Shown piece after piece: positions 25,489-35,404 of a DNA stretch of 64,000 nt (the stretch's first letter is position 1; every line of letters starts with the position of its first letter). The notes beneath the pieces were generated by a model. It was not told where the DNA came from and ran no database searches. It saw only the letters and a list, made by a program, of their open reading frames with translations. Source of the stretch: Rhizobiales bacterium TNE-4 (GTDB lineage: Bacteria; Pseudomonadota; Alphaproteobacteria; Rhizobiales; Beijerinckiaceae); the NCBI GenBank assembly GCA_019083985.1, contig JAHRCV010000001.1:1488001-1552000 (forward strand). Direction: 5' to 3'. The translations under genes were made by a program, and so were the position numbers.

Positions 25489-26232
25489 TCAATTCTTGGC
25501 TGCGCGCAGGCCAGCCAATAAGGCTTCGACATCGGCGCGCGCTTTTTCAAGCGGCTCGGTCTCGCGACCGCGCAGCACGATCTGGTTGGTGAAGCTCTTG
25601 CCATCGAAATGTGGATAAGAGCCGATGATGATGCCGGGATGATTTTTCTGCACGGCCGCAAGCGGCGTCGCATAAGCGCCTTCTGGAAAACCCGATGCAT
25701 CCACATTGAGCGACAACATTTTGGCACCGGTCTTTAAGGTGGGTGCAACATTGTCCAGCATGGCTTGCATGATGGAGGGCACACCCGCCATCACGATCAC
25801 ATTGCCGGTCACGAAACCGGGTGCTTTCGAAATCGGATTCTCGATGAGATCAGATCCGGCAGGAATGCGCGCCATCCGCAACCGCGCTTCGTTGAGATCC
25901 TCCGGATTGGGATAACGCTCACGCAGCATGGCGACCGCACGCGGATCATGATCGATCGTCACACCGAAGGCTTTGGCGACACAATCGGCCGTGATGTCAT
26001 CATGCGTCGGCCCGATGCCACCCGTGGTGAAAACATACGTATAGCGCGCCCGCAGTGCATTCAGTGCTGCAACAATTTCTTCTTCGACATCGGGCACCAC
26101 GCGCACTTCACGCAAATCGATCCCAAGCGCGGTGAGATATTCCGCGATATAGCCAATATTCTTATCTTTCGTCCGGCCTGAGAGAATCTCGTCACCAATG
26201 ACGAGCATGCCGGCGGTGATCGTCTCGGTCAT
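25489..26232 (-). CDS. CinA N-terminal/MoCF-type molybdopterin-binding domain protein
   Basis: 247-residue protein made of the competence/damage-inducible CinA N-terminal domain (MoCF fold). Motifs are [52 protein letters not shown] and [15 protein letters not shown]. It lacks the C-terminal PncC nicotinamide-nucleotide amidase domain of full CinA, a common alphaproteobacterial arrangement. Members are linked to ADP-ribose or FAD pyrophosphatase activity; true molybdopterin binding is unproven. The gene starts 1 bp after the FkbM stop. Confidence 0.9.
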   Translation of the reverse strand: MTETITAGMLVIGDEILSGRTKDKNIGYIAEYLTALGIDLREVRVVPDVEEEIVAALNALRARYTYVFTTGGIGPTHDDITADCVAKAFGVTIDHDPRAVAMLRERYPNPEDLNEARLRMARIPAGSDLIENPISKAPGFVTGNVIVMAGVPSIMQAMLDNVAPTLKTGAKMLSLNVDASGFPEGAYATPLAAVQKNHPGIIIGSYPHFDGKSFTNQIVLRGRETEPLEKARADVEALLAGLRAAKN

Positions 26233-26233
26233 C

Positions 26234-27079
26234 TCAATCCCTCACATAAGCCAGGTTGCGCCGCATCATCGCGACCGGGCGATAGCCCTTTTCCGCCAGC
26301 AATTTCGGCAAGTCGATCTGCCAAACGCCAACCGAGTTCTCCATCAGGATGGCTTTAGGCCACAGCGCTTCCGGCGCTTCCCGGAAATAGGGCTCAAGGA
26401 TGAGATCCTCGGCGCCCTCGACATCGATCTTGATGGCATCGACATGATCGACACCTTGCTGCGTGACAAGATCAAACAGGGTGCGCGCTGGAACCTTGAG
26501 CTGCGACTGCCCTGTCGACCCGACGATCTTCACGCTCGACTCGCCCTGATTACGCGGATCGATGAACAACGTGACCTCGCCATTACGGTCCGCGACAGCG
26601 CAATCAACCGCCTTCACAGTCCCGAACGGGTTCTGCCGGATGTTGAAGACGAGACGCTCAAAAATGCGCGGCTGCGGCTCGACCGCGAGAATACGCGCAC
26701 CGGGACCCGCTAGCGCAGCCATGGCCATGGAATAGCCGCCGACATTCGCGCCAATATCGAGGAAGACGAAGCCCGGCACGATCCGGCTCGCGAGAAACTC
26801 ACGCTCGGCCCGGTCGAAATAATCAGGCGTGAAGAGGATGCGCTTTTCGCAGACATTATGGTCGGGATAGAGCCTGAACCGCGCACCCATCCGCTCGACA
26901 TCGGCCGGCTTGCCGTTCAGCAGCGCCACACCCACGGCACGCAGAGCGAAAGCGAGGCGGCGCGACAGCCAGCCCTGCCCGCAGACTTGCGTGATCGAAA
27001 GCAGCTTTTCGAGCCAGGAATCAGGGCGGAACGTGCCGAAGGGCGCGGTCTCATTGGGCTCGGTAGGGTTGGTGGTCAT
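26234..27079 (-). CDS. FkbM family SAM-dependent methyltransferase
   Basis: 281-residue methyltransferase of the FkbM family. The SAM motif is FLDIGANVGGYSMAMAALA with ILAVEPQPRIFERL; DAIKIDVEGAEDLIL is the typical downstream acidic motif. FkbM-type enzymes O-methylate sugars or small metabolites, and in rhizobia they often act on surface polysaccharides. No glycan cluster is adjacent, and the enzyme shares an operon with cinA-like, gpt and acyl-ligase genes, so the substrate is unclear. Confidence 0.9.
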   Translation of the reverse strand: MTTNPTEPNETAPFGTFRPDSWLEKLLSITQVCGQGWLSRRLAFALRAVGVALLNGKPADVERMGARFRLYPDHNVCEKRILFTPDYFDRAEREFLASRIVPGFVFLDIGANVGGYSMAMAALAGPGARILAVEPQPRIFERLVFNIRQNPFGTVKAVDCAVADRNGEVTLFIDPRNQGESSVKIVGSTGQSQLKVPARTLFDLVTQQGVDHVDAIKIDVEGAEDLILEPYFREAPEALWPKAILMENSVGVWQIDLPKLLAEKGYRPVAMMRRNLAYVRD

Positions 27080-27238
27080 GAAAGGTCCTGCCTGCGCCGC
27101 CGGGGCGGGAGGCCTCTATACGACGCCAAGGCCCCCTCGGAAAGCGCGCTTGCACAGTTCTGCGGCCTTGCAACCGTCCCTTTTCTCCGCCATGTGAAGG
27201 GCCAGTTCCCCGTCACCCTTGGGTAGCCTAGGCACACC

Positions 27239-28060
27239 ATGACCTTTGTCGACGAAACGCTCTCGCCCCGCCGCAAGACCGGCGAGATCAAGCTGTTCGG
27301 CGCCGAGGCGTTCGAGGGCATGCGGAAGGCTGGCCAATTGACCGCCACGGCGCTTGATCTGGTGACGGACCTTGTCAAACCCGGTGTCACGACCGAGGCG
27401 ATCGACGATTTCATCTATGAATTCGCCATGGACAACCAAGCCTATCCTGCGCCGCTGATGTATCGCGGCTACCGGAAAGGCACCTGCACATCGATCAATC
27501 ATGTGGTCTGCCATGGCATCCCGAACGACAAGCCTCTGCGCGATGGCGACATCGTCAATATCGACGTCACCTTGATCGTTGAAGGCTGGCACGGCGATTC
27601 AAGCCGCATGTATCTCGTTGGTGATGTGCCGCGCCGCGCCCAGCGCCTCGTCGAAGTGACCTATGAATGCCTGATGCGCGGCATCGCTACAGTCCGTCCA
27701 GGCGCGACAACCGGCGATATCGGTCACGCCATTCAAAGCTTCGCTGAAGCGGAGCGCTGCTCCGTGGTGCGGGATTTTTGTGGCCATGGGCTTGGCCGCC
27801 TCTTCCATGACGAGCCCAACATCCTGCATTATGGTCGCCCGGGCGAAGGCGTGCCGCTTAAGCCCGGCATGTTGTTTACGATCGAGCCGATGATCAATCT
27901 CGGCCGGCCGCATGTGAAATTATTGTCCGACGGTTGGACAGCCGTCACGCGTGACAGGTCTCTGTCCGCACAGTTCGAGCACACGGTAGGCGTTACGGAA
28001 ACAGGGGCCGAGATCTTCACGCTCTCGCCCCGGGGTATGCATCAACCACCCTACGCCTGA
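27239..28060 (+). CDS. map: Methionine aminopeptidase, type I
   Basis: Removes the initiator Met from nascent proteins. The dinuclear metal ligands are all visible: Asp in [15 protein letters not shown] (two Asp), His in FCGHGLG, Glu in [10 protein letters not shown] and Glu in [23 protein letters not shown] carries the usual His. At 273 aa it is a normal type I enzyme. Of local interest, the Anbu peptidase at 31924 needs Met removal to expose its Thr. radC follows 11 bp later. Confidence 0.97.
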   Translation: MTFVDETLSPRRKTGEIKLFGAEAFEGMRKAGQLTATALDLVTDLVKPGVTTEAIDDFIYEFAMDNQAYPAPLMYRGYRKGTCTSINHVVCHGIPNDKPLRDGDIVNIDVTLIVEGWHGDSSRMYLVGDVPRRAQRLVEVTYECLMRGIATVRPGATTGDIGHAIQSFAEAERCSVVRDFCGHGLGRLFHDEPNILHYGRPGEGVPLKPGMLFTIEPMINLGRPHVKLLSDGWTAVTRDRSLSAQFEHTVGVTETGAEIFTLSPRGMHQPPYA

Positions 28061-28071
28061 CCGGAGGGCGC

Positions 28072-28779
28072 GTGAGCGACGCGCAAGACCAAGAACGGCC
28101 AGACCCCATCGACCATCGCCGCGGCCATCGCGAGCGCTTGCGCGCACGCTTTCGCAAAGGTGGCCCCGACAGTCTTGCCGATTATGAATTGCTGGAACTT
28201 CTCTTGTTCCGCTCGATCCCGCAGCGCGACGTCAAAGGACTCGCGAAAGCGCTTATCGCGAAATTCGGTTCAGTCGCGGAAGTGCTGACAGCCCCCCCGG
28301 CACGCCTCACGGAGATTAGCGGCATTGGGGATGCGACGATCACCGATTTCAGGATTATCGAAGCGGCCGGTCGTGCCCTGGCGAAAGGTGCCATCCAGCC
28401 CCGCAAGATATTGGGTTCTTGGTCAGCCGTGATCGATTATTGCCGCGCAGCCATGGCATTTGCTGATCGCGAAATGGTCCGCATCCTCTTTCTCGACAAG
28501 CGCAATGGCCTACTTGCAGACGAGGTGCAGCAAACCGGCACAATCGACCACACGCCGGTTTACCCGCGCGAAGTGGTGAAACGCGCCCTCGAACTCTCTG
28601 CCACAGCTGTGATTTTGGTCCATAATCATCCCAGTGGCGATCCGACGCCATCGGAAGCCGATATCCGGATGACGCGTGATCTTGTCACCATTGCCAAGCC
28701 GCTCGGCGTGCTGGTGCACGACCACATCATCGTCGGCCGCAATGGCCACGCGTCGTTGAAGGGATTGGGATTGATTTGA
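28072..28779 (+). CDS. radC: RadC family JAMM-domain protein
   Basis: 235-residue RadC. A helix-hairpin-helix region lies at about residues 30-100 ([32 protein letters not shown]), followed by the MPN/JAMM metal site [15 protein letters not shown] near the end. The name comes from an old radiation phenotype; its biochemical role is not settled. Translation starts at GTG 28072, 11 bp after the map stop. The stop overlaps the next start by 1 bp (TGATG). Confidence 0.95.
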   Translation: MSDAQDQERPDPIDHRRGHRERLRARFRKGGPDSLADYELLELLLFRSIPQRDVKGLAKALIAKFGSVAEVLTAPPARLTEISGIGDATITDFRIIEAAGRALAKGAIQPRKILGSWSAVIDYCRAAMAFADREMVRILFLDKRNGLLADEVQQTGTIDHTPVYPREVVKRALELSATAVILVHNHPSGDPTPSEADIRMTRDLVTIAKPLGVLVHDHIIVGRNGHASLKGLGLI

Positions 28780-29375
28780 TGACTATCGACGTCGCTTTGT
28801 CCATACTGACCTTTGCACTTGTGAGCTCCCTCACACCCGGCCCCAATAATTTCATGCTTATGGCATCCGGCGCCAATTTTGGCTTTGTGCGCACCATCCC
28901 GCACGCGCTCGGTATCATGATGGGCTTTTTTGTGCTGCTGGTCGCGATTGGCTTCGGACTTGGCGCTTTGCTCACGGCAGCACCCGCACTGCATCTGGCG
29001 CTGAAAATCGCAGGCGCGTCCTATCTTGTCTATCTCGCTTGGCGGCTCGCCATGTCGCGCAGCCTCGGGCAGGAGGGGCAAACGAATGCGCGACCGATGA
29101 CGCCGTTCGAAGCGGCTCTGTTTCAATGGGTCAACCCGAAAGCCTGGGTGATGGGCCTCACGTCGATGGCGGTCTTCACGGATCCTGACCGGCCATTCAT
29201 GACGGCCTTGATCGTGGCGTTCACCTTTTTTGCCGTCAGTTTCCCGAGCAACTCCATCTGGATCGTCTTCGGAGTCGCGCTCCGGCGTCTTCTGGCCGAT
29301 CCCGTCCGGCTCAAATGGTTCAATATCACGATGGCCGTCCTGCTTATTTTGAGCGTCGTGCCGATGCTGGGATAA
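28779..29375 (+). CDS. LysE family amino-acid exporter
   Basis: 199-residue LysE/RhtB family exporter with about six membrane segments. The N-terminal signature is SSLTPGPNNFMLMASGANFG, followed by HALGIMMGFFVLLVAIGFG and FQWVNPKAWVMG. It likely exports amino acids or analogues; the substrate is unknown. The ATG at 28779 overlaps the radC TGA by one base, so translation is coupled. It ends the map-radC-lysE run. Confidence 0.93.
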   Translation: MTIDVALSILTFALVSSLTPGPNNFMLMASGANFGFVRTIPHALGIMMGFFVLLVAIGFGLGALLTAAPALHLALKIAGASYLVYLAWRLAMSRSLGQEGQTNARPMTPFEAALFQWVNPKAWVMGLTSMAVFTDPDRPFMTALIVAFTFFAVSFPSNSIWIVFGVALRRLLADPVRLKWFNITMAVLLILSVVPMLG

Positions 29376-29504
29376 ACCCGCGATCGCGCTCAATTTTTCA
29401 GCATCTGCCTGAACTCTAGACAAAAATGCAGTGCGGATGCGTCCGAAAGCCCCGCTTTCGCTGGCACAGCTTTTGCGCCAAGCTAAAGCGTGAGGGGGAC
29501 GTCT

Positions 29505-30920
29505 ATGGCCGCTTTTGACGAAATGAACGGGATCGCCGGCGACACCCGCGATGCCTATCGACGGCTGAAAGACTGGCTTGATAACGCCCCACCTGATTTG
29601 ATGAGCCTGCGCCGCAGCCAGGCTGAGCTCTTTTTCCGCCGGATTGGCATTACTTTCGCCGTTTATGGCGATGAGCAATCAACTGAGCGCCTGATCCCCT
29701 TCGACATTATTCCGCGCGTATTGACCAAACCGGAATGGACCCGGCTTGAAGAAGGGTTGATCCAGCGCGTAACCGCGCTCAATGCCTTTCTCAAGGATAT
29801 CTACGGCCCGCGCGAATGCATCCGTGCAGGCATCATCCCCGCCGATCTCGTCGACAACAATCCCGGTTTCCGGCCGGAAATGGTCGGCTTCCGCCCGCCG
29901 CATGATATCTATGTCCAGATCGCCGGGATCGATATCGTCCGTGTCGATGCCGACACATTCTATGTGCTCGAAGACAATGCGCGCACACCGTCGGGCGTGT
30001 CCTACATGCTCGAAAACCGCGAAGTGATGATGCGGCTCTTCCCCGAATTGTTCCGCGATCATCGCATTGCGCCCGTCGACAATTACCCCGATCGCTTGCT
30101 GCAAACCTTGCGCTCCGTTGCGCCGCCCCATGCGATGGACGAACCGACCTGCGTTCTGCTGACGCCGGGACAATATAATTCTGCTTTCTATGAGCATTCG
30201 TTTCTGGCCGATAAGCTCGGCATTGAATTAGTTGAAGGCTCGGATCTCTTTGTCGATGACGAGATCGTCTATATGCGCACCACCGAAGGACCACAGCGCG
30301 TCGACGTGATCTATCGGCGGATCGACGATGAATATCTCGACCCCCTCGCCTTCAACCCGGAATCAGTGCTGGGCGTGGCGGGTCTGTTTTCAGCCTACAA
30401 AGCCGGGAACGTGACGCTCGCCAATGCTGTTGGAACCGGCGTGTCCGATGATAAGGCCGTCTATTCTTATATGCCCGAAATCATCCGCTTCTTCACGGGG
30501 CAGGATGCCATCCTCAAAAACGTGCCGACCTATCGCTGCCGCGAAAAAGACGCGCTCGCTTATGTGCTCGACCATCTCGGCGAACTCGTCGTGAAAGAAG
30601 TGAATGGCTCGGGCGGCTATGGAATGCTTGTTGGCCCGCATGCGACGAGCCGACAGATTGATGATTTCCGCAAGCGATTAAAGCACGATCCCGATGGTTT
30701 CATCGCGCAGCCAACACTTGCTTTATCAACTTGCCCGACCTTCGTAGCCTCTGGCGTGGCGCCACGCCATGTCGATCTGCGCCCCTTCGTTCTGTCGGGA
30801 TCCGACCGCGTTCGTATCGTACCGGGCGGGCTCACTCGCGTTGCGCTGAAAGAAGGATCGCTCGTCGTCAATTCCAGCCAAGGCGGCGGCACCAAGGATA
30901 CATGGGTGCTCGATGCTTAG
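29505..30920 (+). CDS. Circularly permuted ATP-grasp type 2 protein (Anbu cluster)
   Basis: 471-residue circularly permuted ATP-grasp family 2 protein, expected to form amide bonds using ATP. The family segments are EDNARTPSGVSYMLENRE, LVKEVNGSGGYGMLVGPH and FVLSGSDRVRIVPGGLTRVA, ending in NSSQGGGTKDTWVL. The ATG at 29505 follows GAGGGGG by about 7 nt. The gene overlaps the alpha-E gene by 8 bp and is the first of the Anbu cluster. In other bacteria the same set co-occurs with a transglutaminase-like gene, and a role in making or removing a peptide modification has been proposed. Confidence 0.93.
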   Translation: MAAFDEMNGIAGDTRDAYRRLKDWLDNAPPDLMSLRRSQAELFFRRIGITFAVYGDEQSTERLIPFDIIPRVLTKPEWTRLEEGLIQRVTALNAFLKDIYGPRECIRAGIIPADLVDNNPGFRPEMVGFRPPHDIYVQIAGIDIVRVDADTFYVLEDNARTPSGVSYMLENREVMMRLFPELFRDHRIAPVDNYPDRLLQTLRSVAPPHAMDEPTCVLLTPGQYNSAFYEHSFLADKLGIELVEGSDLFVDDEIVYMRTTEGPQRVDVIYRRIDDEYLDPLAFNPESVLGVAGLFSAYKAGNVTLANAVGTGVSDDKAVYSYMPEIIRFFTGQDAILKNVPTYRCREKDALAYVLDHLGELVVKEVNGSGGYGMLVGPHATSRQIDDFRKRLKHDPDGFIAQPTLALSTCPTFVASGVAPRHVDLRPFVLSGSDRVRIVPGGLTRVALKEGSLVVNSSQGGGTKDTWVLDA

Positions 30921-31854
30921 CCGGACCGCCGATAATCTTTACTGGGTCGCGCGCTATGTCGAACGCGCCGAGTTTCTGGCGCGCATTCTGGACGCGACCG
31001 CCCGTATCGCCACTTTGCCCGCCGCTTATGGCGGGCAAGGCAGCGAATGGGAAAGCGCCCTTCTCACCGCAGGCGCGGCGGATGGATTTTTCCGCGTCTA
31101 TCAAGACGTGAATGAGAAGACCGTCACCGATTATCTTGTTTTCCATCCCGATAACCCCTCTTCCATTCGCAATTGTCTTGGCATTGCGCGCAACAATGCG
31201 CGCGCCGTGCGCACCGCTGTGACGGGCGAGATGTGGGAGACAATCAACAGCGCGTGGCTCGAATTAAGAAAGATCGAGCCCGCATCACTTGGACGCGAGG
31301 AATTGGCGCGCTTCCTCGATTGGGTGAAGAATGTCTCGCTCACCTTCGACGGCTCTGCCTATCGCACCATGTTGCGCAATGATGCCTATTGGTTCACGCG
31401 TTTAGGGGCCTGCATCGAACGCGCCGATAACACCGCCCGCATTCTCGACGTGAAATATCATGTGTTGCTGCCGGAAACAGAAGATGTCGGCGGCTCGCTC
31501 GATTATTTTCAATGGGCGACGATTTTGCGCGGCGTCTCGGCGCTTACCTCGTATCATTGGGTTTACCGACAAAGCGTGAAGCCATGGCTTGTCGCCGACC
31601 TTCTAATCCTCAACCGGCAGATGCCGCGCTCGCTGATCAGCTCTTATGAGACCATCGTGCGCTTCCTCGATGAATTGGGCGAAGCCTATGGCAAGGTCGG
31701 CCAACCGCACCGTATCGCGCGCAATACGTTGAATGCCCTCGATACCACGGTCATCGAAGACGTCTTCCAGCAGGGGCTGCATGAATTCATCACCGATTTC
31801 ATCGCCGATAACAACAAGCTCGGCAAGGCGATCACCGATCATTACTTGACCTGA
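30913..31854 (+). CDS. Alpha-E domain protein (Anbu cluster)
   Basis: 313-residue all-helical protein of the alpha-E family. Characteristic stretches are MLSRTADNLYWVARYVERAE, NNARAVRTAVTGEMWETIN and RLGACIERADNTARILDVKY. It has no known catalytic motif. Alpha-E proteins almost always travel with a circularly permuted ATP-grasp protein and are thought to be its partner. The 8 bp overlap with the upstream gene and 69 bp gap to Anbu suggest one operon. Confidence 0.93.
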   Translation: MLSRTADNLYWVARYVERAEFLARILDATARIATLPAAYGGQGSEWESALLTAGAADGFFRVYQDVNEKTVTDYLVFHPDNPSSIRNCLGIARNNARAVRTAVTGEMWETINSAWLELRKIEPASLGREELARFLDWVKNVSLTFDGSAYRTMLRNDAYWFTRLGACIERADNTARILDVKYHVLLPETEDVGGSLDYFQWATILRGVSALTSYHWVYRQSVKPWLVADLLILNRQMPRSLISSYETIVRFLDELGEAYGKVGQPHRIARNTLNALDTTVIEDVFQQGLHEFITDFIADNNKLGKAITDHYLT

Positions 31855-31923
31855 ACGCTCCTTCTGCCACAAAGCGAACCCATTAGCGGCGGCCAGCCGC
31901 CCCGTTGGTTATAGGGACACGCC

Positions 31924-32673
31924 ATGACCTATTGTGCCGGCCTCCTCGTGCGCGAAGGCCTTGTGATGATAGCCGATACCCGCACCAATGCGGGGCTCGA
32001 CAACATTTCAACCTTTCGCAAGCTGCACCAATTTGAGATTGCGGGCGAACGATCACTTGCGATTGCAACGGCGGGCAATCTTTCTATCTCCCAATCGGTG
32101 TTGAGCCTGATCACCGAAGGCTTGCCGCATGAGCATGGCGAAGGCCTTGAGACGATCTATTCAGCGCCAACTATGTTTCGTGCGGCGCAATTGATCGGGC
32201 GTGCCATTCGTGAAGTGCGCCACACCGACGGCAAGGAGCTGGACGAGTCAGGCGTGAAGTTCGACGTCTCAATCCTACTCGGCGGCCAGATCAAGGGCGG
32301 CCCGGCGCGGCTTTATATGCTGTACTCGGCCGGCAACTTCATCGAATGCGGTGTCGAGACACCCTATCTGCAAATCGGCGAGCATAAATATGGTAAGCCC
32401 ATTCTCGACCGTGCGGTGAATTTCGAAACCACATTACCGGTGGCATTGAAGCTTGCCTTGATTTCGATGGATTCCACCATCCGCTCCAATTTGGGCGTTG
32501 GCCTGCCGATCGATATCATCACCATCCCACGCGATACGCAGCAGGCGTCGATCGTGCATCGGATCGAGGCGGGCGAACCCTATTTCCATGATTTGCGCGA
32601 ACGCTGGTCTGCCGCACTGCGGGCTGCCCATACGGCTATTCCGCTGCCGCCCTATGGTGGAGCCAATTCCTAG
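31924..32673 (+). CDS. Anbu (ancestral beta-subunit) proteasome-like peptidase
   Basis: 249-residue peptidase of the proteasome/HslV superfamily, Anbu type. The protein begins Met-Thr-Tyr-Cys with no propeptide, so Met removal leaves Thr1 as the nucleophile. Counted from that Thr, D17 (in MIADTRTN) and K32 (in FRKLHQFE) match the expected Asp17 and Lys33 positions, so it should be active. Published Anbu proteins assemble as open helical rings. The usual transglutaminase gene of this cluster is absent between alpha-E and Anbu. The stop overlaps the stop of the ExoD gene by 4 bp. Confidence 0.95.
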   Translation: MTYCAGLLVREGLVMIADTRTNAGLDNISTFRKLHQFEIAGERSLAIATAGNLSISQSVLSLITEGLPHEHGEGLETIYSAPTMFRAAQLIGRAIREVRHTDGKELDESGVKFDVSILLGGQIKGGPARLYMLYSAGNFIECGVETPYLQIGEHKYGKPILDRAVNFETTLPVALKLALISMDSTIRSNLGVGLPIDIITIPRDTQQASIVHRIEAGEPYFHDLRERWSAALRAAHTAIPLPPYGGANS

Positions 32674-33272
32674 AAAATGGCAGCCGCCCCTGTCGCCAAA
32701 GCGAACACGAAGCCAAGCGACAGGGCGGTGCCCACAAGACCGACGGCGATCCCGCCCAACACAAGAAGTCCGTCACGCTCGACGAGCCCGAGCCCAATCA
32801 GCACCACGGCCACGCCCAGCGGCACCTGCCCGATGAACGGGGCCGCGCACACAAGCGCCACCGAGAACATCATCAGCGCCGAGCCGATCAACCGGAACGC
32901 CAGCCGGCTGTCCACGATGCCAAAGCGGGGCTTGGCCACACGCTCAAGCTTCCGCACCCATGGCATCGCCCGCTCGATAAAATTGGCCATCGTGGCGCGC
33001 GACACGGTCTTATCGAGCAGGAAGCCCGGCAACCAAGGCGTATTCCAGCCCAGAACCATCTGAAGCGCGACGAAGATCAGCAGAAGCCCGCACAGAAGCG
33101 GGATGGGCGGCGGCATCGGAAGGCAATTTGGCAAGCCAAGCCCAACGACAAGCAGCGCAAACCCGCGTTCGCCCAGTGTCTTCATAATAGCCCGCAGCGT
33201 AATGCCAGGCCCCTCACCCGCCACGGCCAAGGCCGGGAGCGTGTCAGACGTACGATGATGGAGCTGGAGCAT
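32670..33272 (-). CDS. ExoD family membrane protein
   Basis: 200-residue membrane protein of the ExoD family, named from a Sinorhizobium gene affecting exopolysaccharide production and alkaline sensitivity. Hydrophobic segments include LPMPPPIPLLCGLLLIFVAL, LIGSALMMFSVALVCAAPF and LLVLGGIAVGLVGTALSLG; a Pro-rich motif (NCLPMPPPIP) is typical. Function is unknown in detail. It converges on Anbu with a 4 bp overlap of the two stop regions. Confidence 0.88.
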   Translation of the reverse strand: MLQLHHRTSDTLPALAVAGEGPGITLRAIMKTLGERGFALLVVGLGLPNCLPMPPPIPLLCGLLLIFVALQMVLGWNTPWLPGFLLDKTVSRATMANFIERAMPWVRKLERVAKPRFGIVDSRLAFRLIGSALMMFSVALVCAAPFIGQVPLGVAVVLIGLGLVERDGLLVLGGIAVGLVGTALSLGFVFALATGAAAIF

Positions 33273-33423
33273 TCAGGGGCCAGGGAGACGCAGGATTACG
33301 CCTTTCCTATCCCGCCCGAATGCGGCGGCCAAGAGGCCGGGGGCCGATTATGGGGGGTCCCCCCGCGACAAAACGTGCCGACAGGCCTCAACCCGCCCCG
33401 GCTGGCTGGTTTCAAGCGCCGGC

Positions 33424-33693
33424 TCAGTTGATGAGGAATTCGCTCCGCGCGATCCTGAGCTCTGCAGGCTTGATCAACCCCTGATGTGCAACTTCGACTT
33501 TGTAGAGCGCCCCATCAAGCGAACGCCGCCAGAAGGCGAGGAAGTCTTTCAGCACTGGGAAATCCGGTGCCACATCATAATCCTGCCAGATATAGGTTTG
33601 CAGCAAAGCCGGATGATCCGGCAGACGGTAGAGAATATTCGCAGTCGCAAGCCCATATCCTGCGAGCTGCTTGAGAAAATCACGCGACGGCAT
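33424..33693 (-). CDS. usg: Usg family protein
   Basis: 89-residue protein of the alphaproteobacterial Usg family (GYGLATANILYRLPDHPALL, LQTYIWQDYDVAPDFPVL, FWRRSLDGALYKVEVAH). In Caulobacter a usg gene lies by trpF, which gave the name; no trp gene is near here. GGAGG 5 nt before the ATG supports the start. Function is unknown. The 188 bp upstream toward the photolyase gene hold nothing recognisable. Confidence 0.88.
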   Translation of the reverse strand: MPSRDFLKQLAGYGLATANILYRLPDHPALLQTYIWQDYDVAPDFPVLKDFLAFWRRSLDGALYKVEVAHQGLIKPAELRIARSEFLIN

Positions 33694-33881
33694 AGTGCCT
33701 CCATCACACGATTGCGAATGCTTGAGGATCGCTCCGCATCCCTTACGAAATCAATAAGACGATCGGACGCAGAAAAATTGTTTTCACAGATGATTTTAGC
33801 AGCAGCAGCGCGCGAGTGCTGATGCCTTTTCAACGCGTCCTAGTAATGTGAGCGAAACCCGACGCGGCGCGGTGCGAGGGT

Positions 33882-35402
33882 TCAAATCGTTTTCAAAAAT
33901 GCAGCGGCATCGCGCGCAATCTCTTGCCGACGCTTTTCATCCATCGCGCGCAAATTCTTGTACGGCATACCCATGCGCGGATTGCGGGATAGCTGATCGG
34001 CATTGCGCGCCAGAAAATCCCAATAAAGATAATTGAACGGACAGGCCTTTGATCCGGTCCGCTCTTTCGGCGAATAGGTGCAACCCTGACAATAATCGCT
34101 CATGCGGTCGATGTAAGCACCTGACGCAGCATAGGGCTTGGAAGCCATCACACCGCCATCAGCAAAAAGCGCCATGCCCGACACGTTCGGCAATTCAACC
34201 CATTCAAACGCGTCGGCATAAACCGCCAAAAACCAATCTTGCACTTCTTTCGGATCAAGCCCGGCCAGCAGCGAAAAATTACCAATCACCATCAGCCGTT
34301 GAATATGATGCGCATAGGCGTTCTCAAGCGTATCGCCAATGCATTGATGCAGGCAATTCATCGTCGTCTTGCCCGTCCAGAAGAATGCCGGCAGCGCGCG
34401 CTTCGCACCAAGCGCATTGGCAGCGGCATAATCCGGCATTTTCAACCAATAAAGCCCGCGCACATATTCCCGCCATCCAATGATCTGGCGAATGAAACCT
34501 TCCGCGGCATTGAGCGGAATTTTTTCGTCGCGCGCGAGGCGGTCAACGCGGGCACATACCTCCTCCGCTGTCAGAAGCCCCACATTCAAATAAGCCGATA
34601 TCAGCGAATGGTAGAGGAAGGGCGCACCAGCCTGCATCGCATCCTGATAATCGCCAAAAGATTCCATTCCCTGCTTGATAAAATCATCAAGCGCCTTGAG
34701 CGCATCGGTGCGCGTCACCGCCCAACCAAACGGCTCGACGGCACCATAATGACTGTCAAACCGTTTCTTGACGAGCGCAATAACATCCTGCGTGATCGGG
34801 TCGGGTGCAAAGCGTTTCCGCTTCGGTGGTGTATGGTTTTTGGGCAGTGCTTTGCGATTTTCTGCGTCGAAATTCCATGCCCCGCCGAACGGGTCATCGC
34901 CTTCCATTAGAAAGCCAGTTTTCTTCCGCATATCGCGATAAAAATATTCCATCCGCAATTGCTTGCGGCCCTGCGCCCATGCCGAGAATTCATCAAGGGA
35001 TGCAATAAAACGATCATCCTCACCGATGGTAAGCGGGACAGGCAGCGTCTCACGCCAATCCTGCATCATCTGCAGAACGCGCCATTCGCCGGGCTCCGTC
35101 ATCACGACGCTGTCCGACTTGTGCCGCTTGAGGGCACGCTGCAATTCACCAGTAAATGACCCCGTATTCTTCGGATCATCCAGCTTTACATAATCGACAT
35201 TGATGCCGTCCTTCTTCAGCACCTCGGCAAAGTGCCGCATGGCTGAGAGGATGAAGACGATCTTTTGTGGATGATGCGGCACATAGGTCGTTTCATCCGC
35301 CACCTCGACCATCAGCACGGTATCGCGCTTCTTGTCGAGATCACGCAAAGCCGACACTGAACGCGTCAGCTGGTCGCCGAGAAGGAAGCGCAGAACCGCC
35401 AC
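33882..35402 (-). CDS. phrB: FeS-type (6-4) photolyase/cryptochrome (PhrB-like)
   Basis: 506-residue bacterial photolyase of the iron-sulfur cryptochrome/photolyase group, which repairs (6-4) photoproducts or senses light using FAD and a 4Fe-4S cluster. The four cluster cysteines fall at C350 (TTMNCLHQ), C438 and C441 (YCQGCTYS) and C454 (SKACPFN), the same numbering as I recall for Agrobacterium PhrB. The segment GWREYVRGLYWL and AYAHHIQRLMVIGNFSLLAG belong to the FAD-binding half. The N-terminal Rossmann-like antenna domain is intact (LRFLLGDQLTRSVSALRDLD). The gene is transcribed with an SDR gene 2 bp upstream; DUF2256 is encoded beyond it on the other strand. Confidence 0.95.
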   Translation of the reverse strand: MAVLRFLLGDQLTRSVSALRDLDKKRDTVLMVEVADETTYVPHHPQKIVFILSAMRHFAEVLKKDGINVDYVKLDDPKNTGSFTGELQRALKRHKSDSVVMTEPGEWRVLQMMQDWRETLPVPLTIGEDDRFIASLDEFSAWAQGRKQLRMEYFYRDMRKKTGFLMEGDDPFGGAWNFDAENRKALPKNHTPPKRKRFAPDPITQDVIALVKKRFDSHYGAVEPFGWAVTRTDALKALDDFIKQGMESFGDYQDAMQAGAPFLYHSLISAYLNVGLLTAEEVCARVDRLARDEKIPLNAAEGFIRQIIGWREYVRGLYWLKMPDYAAANALGAKRALPAFFWTGKTTMNCLHQCIGDTLENAYAHHIQRLMVIGNFSLLAGLDPKEVQDWFLAVYADAFEWVELPNVSGMALFADGGVMASKPYAASGAYIDRMSDYCQGCTYSPKERTGSKACPFNYLYWDFLARNADQLSRNPRMGMPYKNLRAMDEKRRQEIARDAAAFLKTI

Positions 35403-35404
35403 GC

